Source: an uncultured Flavobacterium sp.
GTDB taxonomy: Bacteria; Bacteroidota; Bacteroidia; Flavobacteriales; Flavobacteriaceae
NCBI GenBank assembly: GCA_946479395.1
Contig: CAMLFV010000013.1
Coordinates: forward strand, 1-21,315
Direction of reading: 5' to 3'
Length of the DNA: 21,315 bases
Shown here: positions 7,666-13,526 of the stretch, one piece after another
How positions within the stretch are numbered: the first letter of the stretch is position 1
Layout of the letters: every line of letters starts with the position of its first letter
The notes under the pieces: model-generated
What the model was told of the DNA's origin: nothing
Database searches by the model: none
Seen by the model: only the letters and a program-made list of their open reading frames with translations
Made by a program: the position numbers and the translations under genes

Positions 7666-8856
7666 ATGAAAAAGCCAATTTCAAAACTATTTAGCTTAAC
7701 ATTATTATCATTAACATTAGCAGCAACAGCAGTTTCTTGTTCAAGTGACGATGCAACTCCAGAAGTAGAACAACCAACTTCAGAGTTTAAAGTAGACCGT
7801 AACAATTTAACAGGCGAAATTAAAAGTGGTCACGTAACATTAACAGACGGAACTTATAAATTAACCGGAAAACTAATCGTAGCTAACGGTGCAAAATTAA
7901 CCATTAAAGCAGGTGTAAAAATTGAAGCTACAGCATTAGGCGCAGGTCAGTTTGATGCAGTTCGCTACATTGCTGTTGCACAAGGTGGACAAATTTTTGT
8001 TGAAGGAACTTCAACTAACCCGGTAATTATGACTGCAGAAGAAAAAGCGCCAGGTAAATGGGGTGGATTGGTAATTTGTGGAAAAGCACCTATTAACAAA
8101 GGAGCTACAGCAACTGCAGAGGTTTCTGAATTAACTTATGGTGGATCTGATGCGAACGATAACTCAGGATCTATCAAATATTTAAGAATCGAATATTCTG
8201 GATACTCTTACAACGCAGATAAAGAATTCAACGGTCTTTCTATGTTCGGTGTTGGTAAAGGAACAACTATTGATTATGTACAGATTCACGATGGATCAGA
8301 CGATGGTTTTGAGTGGTTTGGTGGTACCGTTGATGCTAAACACTTAGTTGTTACAAATTTCCATAGTGAAGTAGGTGATGATTTATTTGACTGGACAGAA
8401 GGTTGGAACGGTTTAGGTGAAAACTGGTACGGAAAAAGAACAAATGGTGGTAACCGTGGTATCGAAGCAGACAACAACTCTAACAACCACACAGCGGCAC
8501 CAATTGCTAACCCAACTATTAAAAACTTAACGTTAATTGGTAACAACGGCGGTAGCGAAAACCAAGCAATGAAATTACGTGTAGGTACTAAAGGATCTCT
8601 TGATAACGTTGTATTAAGCAACTTTGGAACAGGTTTCGATGTGGAGCACGACGAAGGAATTAGCTACGTAGCAAGTGGTGAATTAAAAGCAACTCGCGTT
8701 AAATTTGATAACGTTGCAACAAAATCTAAAGGAAAGAAAACCGACGGAACTGCTGCAGATGTAAGCGCAATTTTCACAGAAGATGCTACAGCTACAGGCG
8801 CAGGTAATGGAACAGCAACCCCAACTTGGGCAACTGGTTGGACAGTAGGTTTATAA
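7666..8856 (+). CDS. Surface lipoprotein with right-handed beta-helix-like repeats
   Basis: The 396-residue protein begins with a lipoprotein signal and lipobox AVSC, with acylated Cys25. The following SSDD resembles the acidic export signal that sends Bacteroidota lipoproteins to the cell surface. The body is rich in short beta-strand repeats of the parallel beta-helix type (for example LTIKAGVKIEA, IKYLRIEYSGYSY and IDYVQIHDGSDDGFEWFGG). There are dense Asp/His/Glu clusters at 208-216 (His208, Asp209, Asp212, Asp213, Glu216) and 226-245 (His226, His233, Asp238, Asp239, Asp242, Glu245), which could bind metal. No enzyme family motif was recognised. From memory, homologues sometimes carry the database name multidrug transporter; no membrane helices support that. 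It lies 87 bp after the TonB-dependent receptor and has related promoter hexamers, so it may capture or process the receptor's ligand at the surface. Confidence 0.75.
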   Translation: MKKPISKLFSLTLLSLTLAATAVSCSSDDATPEVEQPTSEFKVDRNNLTGEIKSGHVTLTDGTYKLTGKLIVANGAKLTIKAGVKIEATALGAGQFDAVRYIAVAQGGQIFVEGTSTNPVIMTAEEKAPGKWGGLVICGKAPINKGATATAEVSELTYGGSDANDNSGSIKYLRIEYSGYSYNADKEFNGLSMFGVGKGTTIDYVQIHDGSDDGFEWFGGTVDAKHLVVTNFHSEVGDDLFDWTEGWNGLGENWYGKRTNGGNRGIEADNNSNNHTAAPIANPTIKNLTLIGNNGGSENQAMKLRVGTKGSLDNVVLSNFGTGFDVEHDEGISYVASGELKATRVKFDNVATKSKGKKTDGTAADVSAIFTEDATATGAGNGTATPTWATGWTVGL

Positions 8857-8923
8857 TAAATTTCAAAATAGTTTACTGTCACAGTTTAAGTCAGTTTGTC
8901 ATATTAAAAAATCGTGTATCCAT

Positions 8924-8950
8924 GTCATACCGTGCGAAGTCGAGGTATCT
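8924..8950 (+). repeat. REP-like dispersed element fragment
   Basis: GTCATACCGTGCGAAGTCGA followed by GGTATCT carries the GAAGTCGAG core typical of flavobacterial dispersed intergenic repeats. Its own arms GATACC and GGTATC are not both present, so it is a partial copy. It lies between the lipoprotein gene and its terminator. It resembles in style, but does not align well with, the repeats at 15339 and 19176. Confidence 0.4.
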
Positions 8951-8990
8951 AACAACTTAAAAAAACAGTAAATCAGTTAAAATCTTCATA

Positions 8991-9024
8991 AATAACCTCA
9001 ATTTTTTATTGAGGTTATTTTTTT
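8991..9024 (+). terminator. Rho-independent terminator after the receptor/lipoprotein genes
   Basis: The arm AATAACCTCAAT (8991-9002) pairs perfectly with ATTGAGGTTATT (9008-9019) across five Ts, followed by a T tract to 9024. It separates the lipoprotein gene from the mini T9SS protein gene, which therefore needs its own promoter. Confidence 0.88.
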
Positions 9025-9033
9025 GGTATTTTA

Positions 9034-9057
9034 TTTGATATTTATTTTATATATTTA
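9034..9057 (+). promoter_or_regulatory. Weak promoter candidate for the mini T9SS protein gene
   Basis: TATATTTA (9050-9057) matches TAnnTTTG at all but the last base and lies 18 bases before the ATG at 9076. A TTTG at 9034-9037 is closer than usual (12 bp spacer); another at 9022-9025 is rather far (24 bp). Confidence 0.3.
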
Positions 9058-9075
9058 CTTATTCAATTTAAAGTT

Positions 9076-9426
9076 ATGAAAGAAAAATACCTATATATAT
9101 TCTTACTGTTAATAACAATAAGCTTTTCTGCGCAGGCACAAACAGCCAAAAACAGTGGAGTAGCAGACCAAGTTAAAACCGAGAATACGTTAGATAAAGT
9201 TCAGATTTATCCGAACCCTGTTACCAGCGGTAAAATTTATATTAACGCAGAAACCACCTCAACCAAAACTATTGAGTTGTACGACATGTTGGGTAAAAGA
9301 ATTGTTTTTACAGAAATGAACGGTTACCAAAAAGAGTTAAACGTAACCAACCTAAAAGCGGGTGTTTACATTTTAAAACTGTCCGAAAAAAATAACAGCA
9401 TTACACGCAAAATTGTAATAAAATAA
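9076..9426 (+). CDS. Small secreted protein consisting almost only of a T9SS sorting domain
   Basis: The 116-residue product has a signal peptide (about 1-21, ending AQAQ), a polar linker of about 20 residues, and a complete type A sorting domain from about 41 to the end, with VQIYPNPV, IELYDMLGKRIV, NLKAGVYILKL and the final RKIVIK. There is essentially no passenger domain. Either the mature product is a tiny linker peptide released by the sorting-domain protease, or the domain itself is the functional unit, for example as a component or competitor at the secretion machinery. It sits between two strong terminators, so it is a separate transcription unit. The intact frame, clear signal peptide and full set of domain motifs argue against it being a decayed fragment. 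Confidence 0.85.
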   Translation: MKEKYLYIFLLLITISFSAQAQTAKNSGVADQVKTENTLDKVQIYPNPVTSGKIYINAETTSTKTIELYDMLGKRIVFTEMNGYQKELNVTNLKAGVYILKLSEKNNSITRKIVIK

Positions 9427-9431
9427 CAACT

Positions 9432-9457
9432 AAGCCTGCATTTATGCGGGCTTTTTT
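9432..9457 (+). terminator. Rho-independent terminator after the mini T9SS protein gene
   Basis: AAGCCTGCAT (9432-9441) pairs with ATGCGGGCTT (9444-9453) with one G-T wobble, followed by a T run to 9457. Confidence 0.85.
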
Positions 9458-9488
9458 AATGGAAACAATTTAATAACATACACATTTT

Positions 9489-9516
9489 TACGGTTTAAAA
9501 AATTACCGTAACTTTG
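9489..9516 (+). promoter_or_regulatory. Promoter with flanking inverted repeat upstream of the 269-aa secreted protein gene
   Basis: TAACTTTG (9509-9516) is an exact TAnnTTTG -7 element, 28 bases before the ATG at 9545. Just upstream, and overlapping it by two bases, an inverted repeat TACGGT (9489-9494) and ACCGTA (9505-9510) occupies the spacer, so a dimeric regulator could act here. Confidence 0.6.
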
Positions 9517-9544
9517 CATAGTAAAATTTAAAAGCAATTTAGAT

Positions 9545-10354
9545 ATGAAAAAAATCTACACTTTAGTTACAATTATTGCAGCTTCTTTTGCTGCGAATGC
9601 GCAAACTCCATTAAATATTGATGGTAGTTTGGAGAATTGGACAGACGGAACAACATCTCCTGCTGGTTGGTTTATGAATGCTTCACAACTTACTAGTGGC
9701 ACCATATCTAAACAAACTACAGGTGCTCAAGATGGAACAATTTTTGTAAAGATTGATGCTCCTACTACTTCATACAATTCAGCAGGATTAGCAGACATAA
9801 CAGTAGTTCCTGGTCAAACTTATACTATCTCTTATTACTATAAGGAAATAAATAATGATAATGCTCGTTTAAGACATTGGGGACAATGGAGAGATACAAG
9901 TGGTGCAATTAGTCCAACAGGAGCAGATGATTTCCAACCAACAACTTATATTGAAGATACTAATGGACAATGGACTATGGTAACTGCAACATCAACTGCA
10001 CCAGCAGGAGCAACAATTTTGAGATTTAACTTCCGTGTTTATCCACAAAATAGCACTAATGGAGGTTCTTTTGGAATTGACAATGTTGCTTTGGTAGAAG
10101 GTACAACAGCTTCAGTTAAAGAAAACAACATTGAAGGTTTAAACATTTTCCCTAACCCAGCAAACGATGTTTTAAACATTACATCAAACAGTACTTCTGA
10201 TAAAAATGTGCAGTTATTTGATTTAACAGGTAAAAAAGTTTTAGATGTTACTACAATTTCTCAAGTAAATGTTTCTACATTAAAAGCAGGTATTTATGTA
10301 GCTAAAATCAATGAAGCTGGTAAAACGGCTACACGTAAAGTTGTTATTAAGTAA
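9545..10354 (+). CDS. Secreted T9SS cargo protein with a carbohydrate-binding-like beta-sandwich
   Basis: The 269-residue protein has a signal peptide (about 1-19, ending AANAQ). A domain follows at about 21-185, beginning NIDGSLENWTDG and ending SFGIDNVALVEG. This order (N-terminal LENW, a central YTISYYYK strand, the closing FGIDNV strand) is typical of jelly-roll carbohydrate-binding-like modules in secreted Bacteroidota proteins. A type A sorting domain fills about 190-269 (NIFPNPANDV, VQLFDLTGKKV, TLKAGIYVAKI, RKVVIK). No catalytic domain is present, so it may be an adhesin or binding protein; the ligand is unknown. It has its own exact TAnnTTTG promoter and a terminator. Its sorting domain is nearly identical to that of the next gene although the passengers are unrelated. 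Confidence 0.85.
   Translation: MKKIYTLVTIIAASFAANAQTPLNIDGSLENWTDGTTSPAGWFMNASQLTSGTISKQTTGAQDGTIFVKIDAPTTSYNSAGLADITVVPGQTYTISYYYKEINNDNARLRHWGQWRDTSGAISPTGADDFQPTTYIEDTNGQWTMVTATSTAPAGATILRFNFRVYPQNSTNGGSFGIDNVALVEGTTASVKENNIEGLNIFPNPANDVLNITSNSTSDKNVQLFDLTGKKVLDVTTISQVNVSTLKAGIYVAKINEAGKTATRKVVIK
10118..10354 (+). repeat. Direct repeat copy 1: T9SS sorting-domain coding segment
   Basis: These 237 bp align without gaps to 11476-11712, with about 25 differences counted by eye (near 89% identity), many of them at third codon positions. Similarity stops abruptly at the domain boundary. Confidence 0.9.
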
Positions 10355-10384
10355 TAGTTATCAAAACATAATTATTTGTAAAAG

Positions 10385-10413
10385 GGCGTAAAATACCATT
10401 TTTACGCCTTTTT
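10385..10413 (+). terminator. Rho-independent terminator after the 269-aa secreted protein gene
   Basis: GGCGTAAAA (10385-10393) pairs with TTTTACGCC (10400-10408) across a six-base loop, followed by a T run to 10413. Confidence 0.85.
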
Positions 10414-10458
10414 ATATTCCTATATTTTAATTATTTTTATCATTAAATATATTTTATC

Positions 10459-11712
10459 ATGAAAAAAATTTACACACTTATTGCATTAGCAATTTCTTCA
10501 TTGGGCTTTTCTCAGGTTCTTTTAACCGATGATTTTAATTACACAGGTGATTTAACGGCAAACGGTTGGACTGCACACAGCGGCGCTGGCACACAAGCTA
10601 TTAACACAACTACTGGATTAACTTTTACAGGTTATGCAGGGTCAGGTATTGGTAATGCAGCAAACCTTGACAACAATGGTGAAGATGTTAATAAAACATT
10701 CACTACTCAAACAACAGGTACGCTTTATGTAGCCTTTATGTTACAAACTAATGCCACTAATTCAGCAGGTTATTTTTTAAATTTGGGAGGTGCAACAATG
10801 GGTACAACCTTTTACGCCCGCTTATTTATTAACGCTACTGGTGATGGGATTGGAATTAGTGATGGTAGCACAGCACCAACAACATTAATACCTATAAGTG
10901 CTACCACGACACAACTTGTGGTTATTAAAAGAGATATTACAACAGGAATTACTGATTTACATGTATTTAATACATTACCTACTTCAGAACCAACAACTCC
11001 AGGTCAAACCTATACTGCGACAGCAAATATCGCAATAGGCTCTATCGCTTTAAGACAATATAACGCTTCACAAAACCAAATTATAGACGGTCTTAGAGTT
11101 GCTAATTCTTGGACAGATATTTTCCCTGCACCGGCAGAATTGACTGTTGACGCAACAGCTATTACAGCTTTAGATTATATAGAAAATAATGGTCCATCTG
11201 CTTCACAAAGTTTCGAAGTTTCTGGGGATAATTTAGATGGTACTGATGTTACAATTACAGCTCCAACAGATTTTGAAGTTTCTTTAGATGATATTACTTT
11301 TACATCAAACGTAACATTAACTGCTTTTGATGGTACTGCAACCGATGTTTATGTTCGTTTGGCTACGGGATTGGCATTGAATACCTATACAGGAGATGTT
11401 GAAATTGATGGCGGAGGAATTACAACACCTATTACAATTAATGTTTCAGGTGAAGTAACAAAAGATTTATCAACAAAAGAAAACAACATCGAAGGTTTAA
11501 ACATTTTCCCTAACCCGGCGAACGATGTTTTAAACATTACATCTAACAATACTGCTGATAAAAACGTACAGTTGTTTGATTTAACTGGTAAAAAAGTATT
11601 AGATGTTACAACTGTATCTACAGTAAATGTTTCTACATTGAAAGCAGGTATTTATGTAGCAAAAATCAACGAAGCTGGTAAAACAGCTACTCGTAAAGTT
11701 ATTATCAAATAA
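10459..11712 (+). CDS. Secreted multidomain T9SS cargo protein with Ig-like repeat
   Basis: The 417-residue protein has a signal peptide (about 1-18, ending LGFSQ). A first domain of about 200 residues begins LLTDDFNYTGDLTANGW and ends IDGLRVANSWTDIF; the DDFNY opening and IDGLRV closing strand are common in lectin-like jelly-roll domains of secreted Bacteroidota proteins. Next, at about 225-330, is an Ig-like beta-sandwich (SFEVSGDNL, ITAPTDFEVSLD, YVRLATGL, INVSGEV), often seen as a spacer. A type A sorting domain ends the protein at about 338-417. No enzyme motif was found, so a surface-binding or matrix role is likely. It follows a terminator and has no strong -7 match upstream, only AT-rich sequence. 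Its sorting domain is shared at high identity with the upstream gene. Confidence 0.82.
   Translation: MKKIYTLIALAISSLGFSQVLLTDDFNYTGDLTANGWTAHSGAGTQAINTTTGLTFTGYAGSGIGNAANLDNNGEDVNKTFTTQTTGTLYVAFMLQTNATNSAGYFLNLGGATMGTTFYARLFINATGDGIGISDGSTAPTTLIPISATTTQLVVIKRDITTGITDLHVFNTLPTSEPTTPGQTYTATANIAIGSIALRQYNASQNQIIDGLRVANSWTDIFPAPAELTVDATAITALDYIENNGPSASQSFEVSGDNLDGTDVTITAPTDFEVSLDDITFTSNVTLTAFDGTATDVYVRLATGLALNTYTGDVEIDGGGITTPITINVSGEVTKDLSTKENNIEGLNIFPNPANDVLNITSNNTADKNVQLFDLTGKKVLDVTTVSTVNVSTLKAGIYVAKINEAGKTATRKVIIK
11476..11712 (+). repeat. Direct repeat copy 2: T9SS sorting-domain coding segment
   Basis: This is the partner of 10118-10354, offset by exactly 1358 bp with no indels. At protein level only about six of 80 residues differ, so the two copies are more alike as protein than the silent changes would suggest. 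Confidence 0.9.
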
Positions 11713-11732
11713 TTTCTACTGAAATAGATCTT

Positions 11733-11763
11733 AAAAGCATCTCTTAACCGAGATGCTTTTTTT
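11733..11763 (+). terminator. Rho-independent terminator after the 417-aa secreted protein gene
   Basis: AAAAGCATCTC (11733-11743) pairs perfectly with GAGATGCTTTT (11750-11760) across a six-base loop, followed by Ts to 11763. The ATG at 11753 lies inside this hairpin. Confidence 0.9.
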
Positions 11764-11768
11764 ATTCG

Positions 11769-11776
11769 TAATTTTG
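11769..11776 (+). promoter_or_regulatory. -7 promoter element of the LuxE-like gene
   Basis: TAATTTTG is an exact TAnnTTTG match. Transcription would start near 11783, giving a leader of about a dozen bases before the GTG at 11795 and excluding the in-frame ATG at 11753. Confidence 0.6.
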
Positions 11777-11794
11777 TACTTTAAAACAAAAATC

Positions 11795-12775
11795 GTGTTT
11801 ACACCAGAAGACATCATTTCCATACATACCACAAAAGAATTTCATAAAACGGCTATGAAAGTTTTCCGCTTTCAGTTTCAGCACAACGAAGTGTATCAAA
11901 AATACTGTTTGCTGTTAAAGAAAAGTCCGGAGAATGTAAAGCATCTTACCGAAATTCCTTTTTTACCTATTGAATTTTTTAAATCGAAAGATATATTAAG
12001 TTCGATAGATCCAATACAAACAACTTTTACAAGCAGTGGAACTACGGGAATGATCACATCTAAACACCACGTAACCGATTTAAGTTTTTACGAAGCCAGC
12101 TTTCGCAGTGCATTTTCAAAATTTTACGGAAATATTGAAGATTATGCTGTTTTGGCACTTCTTCCCTCCTATTTAGAACGAGAAGGCTCGTCGTTAATCT
12201 ACATGGCAAAAGATTTTATTGAAGGATCAAATCATCCCGATTCTGGTTTTTACCTGCATAACTATATTGAACTCGCGAAGAAATTAATCGAATTAGATAA
12301 CAGCGGGCAAAATGTGCTTTTAATTGGTGTTACCTACGCGCTGCTGGATTTAATTGAGCTGCAAAAGTTCCACCTTAAAAACACCATTATTATGGAAACA
12401 GGTGGTATGAAAGGCAAACGCAAAGAGATGATTCGCGAAGAACTGCATACGATTTTAGCCGAAGGTTTTGGTGTAGAGAAAATTCATTCGGAATACGGAA
12501 TGACCGAGTTGCTTTCACAAGCTTATTCGTTTGGTGATGGTATTTTTGAATGTCCGCCTTGGATGGATGTTTTAATTCGCGATACCGAAGATCCGTTAAC
12601 AATTATTGAAGATGGAAAAACAGGCGGTATTAATGTGATTGATCTGGCAAATATAAATTCGTGTTCGTTTATTGCTACGCAAGATTTAGGTAAGAAATAT
12701 CCCGATTATTCTTTTGAAGTTTTGGGCCGATTTGATAATTCGGATATTCGTGGGTGTAATTTAATGGTTTATTAA
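11795..12775 (+). CDS. LuxE-like acyl-protein synthetase / acyl-activating enzyme
   Basis: The 326-residue protein belongs to the adenylate-forming superfamily, nearest in layout to LuxE acyl-protein synthetase. It has the phosphate-binding loop TFTSSGTTG at 77-85, METGGMKG at 200-207 and EYGMTEL at 233-239 (adenine/Mg-binding A5-type motif). The C-terminal subdomain is short, as in LuxE and unlike full-length acyl-CoA ligases of 500 or more residues. It should adenylate a carboxylic or fatty acid and pass the acyl group to a thiol; the partner is not encoded beside it. The start is placed at GTG 11795. An in-frame ATG at 11753 would lie inside the previous gene's terminator and upstream of the TAATTTTG promoter, and would add 14 atypical hydrophobic residues. 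It is a single-gene unit. Confidence 0.78.
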   Translation: MFTPEDIISIHTTKEFHKTAMKVFRFQFQHNEVYQKYCLLLKKSPENVKHLTEIPFLPIEFFKSKDILSSIDPIQTTFTSSGTTGMITSKHHVTDLSFYEASFRSAFSKFYGNIEDYAVLALLPSYLEREGSSLIYMAKDFIEGSNHPDSGFYLHNYIELAKKLIELDNSGQNVLLIGVTYALLDLIELQKFHLKNTIIMETGGMKGKRKEMIREELHTILAEGFGVEKIHSEYGMTELLSQAYSFGDGIFECPPWMDVLIRDTEDPLTIIEDGKTGGINVIDLANINSCSFIATQDLGKKYPDYSFEVLGRFDNSDIRGCNLMVY

Positions 12776-12809
12776 ATTATTTAAGATGTATAACTACAAC
12801 AGGATTTGA

Positions 12810-12930
12810 CTAAAATATGTATAGCTATTTTAGGACGGGGCACCGAAAATTTTTCTAAATCTCAACAGTAGGGATACTAAATAGATACTGTATGGATAAA
12901 GCATAGATAGTGCATAAATTACATTTTCGG
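12810..12930. other. Non-coding region dense in nested inverted repeats
   Basis: Three perfect inverted repeats lie in 121 bases: CTAAAATA/TATTTTAG (12810-12817 with 12826-12833), CCGAAAAT/ATTTTCGG (12843-12850 with 12923-12930), and, nested inside the latter, ACAGTA/TACTGT (12865-12870 with 12886-12891). No convincing reading frame covers them. The first could be a weak terminator for the LuxE-like gene. The nested pair looks like a small structured RNA or an old element end. Confidence 0.4.
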
Positions 12931-12949
12931 CAAAAAGGTATAAAAATAG

Positions 12950-12986
12950 AAAATTCGACTATCTTTATATAAAATAGCCGAATTTT
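12950..12986. terminator. Terminator of the XRE regulator gene (possibly bidirectional)
   Basis: The 13-base arms AAAATTCGACTAT (12950-12962) and ATAGCCGAATTTT (12974-12986) pair with one mismatch. On the minus strand, where the XRE gene ends at 13024, T-rich sequence follows; on the plus strand Ts follow to 12987. Confidence 0.65.
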
Positions 12987-13023
12987 TTACTTTTTGTATA
13001 ATACTGTATTTTGTTCCTGAAAC

Positions 13024-13431
13024 CTACTTCTTTAATAGTTGCTCCATAAAGGTGATTTTTTCTTTTTCTGCCTGCAAAAGGCGTTCATACAATTTCTTGT
13101 TTTCATCGTACGCTTCAACAAGCTTGTCTAATGGATTGAAGGTTGGATTGTAATTGACTGTATTACTATAAAAAGGACTCTCATGAAAAGTACTATTTAT
13201 TATGTTTAAAACCTTTTCATCAGAATATTCCTTAATCGCATTTTTCGGCACATCCAAGGCTTGTGCTATTTCATCTAACTTTAATTCATCCACTTCTTCC
13301 GTATTCTCTATAACCGACATTTTTTGCTGGCTGATACCAAGCAGTTCAGCAAGTGTTTCCTGTTTCATTCCCTTCATTTCACGTATTCTGCAGATGTTGC
13401 GCCCTATATGTTTTTTTGCAGTACTCTCCAT
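13024..13431 (-). CDS. XRE-family helix-turn-helix regulator with C-terminal coiled coil
   Basis: The 135-residue protein has an HTH_3/Cro-CI type DNA-binding domain at about 8-64 (IGRNICRIREMKGMKQETLAELLGISQQKMSVIE with helix spacing as in phage repressors). A polar linker with the segment SNTVNYNPTFNPLDK (about 93-107) follows, then a charged amphipathic helix to the end that looks like a coiled-coil dimerisation tail. The N-terminal part resembles phage and mobile-element repressors; the long tail is common in chromosomal copies in this group. A canonical promoter and a 13-bp palindrome one base before its ATG suggest autorepression. It is alone in its transcription unit, between inverted-repeat-rich DNA and tyrS; its targets are unknown. 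Confidence 0.82.
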   Translation of the reverse strand: MESTAKKHIGRNICRIREMKGMKQETLAELLGISQQKMSVIENTEEVDELKLDEIAQALDVPKNAIKEYSDEKVLNIINSTFHESPFYSNTVNYNPTFNPLDKLVEAYDENKKLYERLLQAEKEKITFMEQLLKK

Positions 13432-13482
13432 AATTACAGTAATTGGTTACCCAAATATACGGAGTTATTTTTGTTCTACAAA
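13432..13482 (-). promoter_or_regulatory. Canonical Bacteroidota promoter plus palindromic operator for the XRE gene
   Basis: On the minus strand a TTTG (complement of 13479-13482) stands 19 bp before TATATTTG (complement of 13452-13459), matching both the -33 and -7 elements with standard spacing. The 13-bp palindrome AATTACAGTAATT (13432-13444) lies between the expected transcription start and the ATG, a natural place for autorepressor binding. Confidence 0.7.
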
Positions 13483-13486
13483 CTGT

Positions 13487-13526
13487 AACAATAAAGTCCT
13501 CAGCTTTCACTGAAGGTTTTATTGTT
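13487..13526 (-). terminator. Hairpin at the end of tyrS
   Basis: AACAATAAA (13487-13495) pairs with TTTATTGTT (13518-13526), and inside them the CCT-CAG and CTGAAGG segments also pair with a bulge. The hairpin overlaps the tyrS stop codon. There is no long T tract after it, so its strength as a terminator is uncertain. Confidence 0.6.

Noticed and set aside
8286..8621. 111-codon minus-strand frame inside the lipoprotein gene
   Set aside because: Shadow of the Gly/Asp/Asn-rich repeats; no start context and no plausible fold.
4831..8856. Receptor plus lipoprotein as a SusC/SusD glycan-uptake pair
   Set aside because: The lipoprotein has no SusD/RagB helical repeat features; it is beta-rich, and no glycan enzymes are nearby.
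9076..9426. Pseudogene remnant of a larger T9SS protein
   Set aside because: Signal peptide, linker and sorting domain are in one intact frame with proper flanking terminators; no decayed passenger sequence lies upstream.
12776..13023. CRISPR array or tRNA gene in the repeat-rich gap
   Set aside because: Repeats are inverted, not regularly spaced direct repeats, and no cloverleaf or T-loop motif was found.
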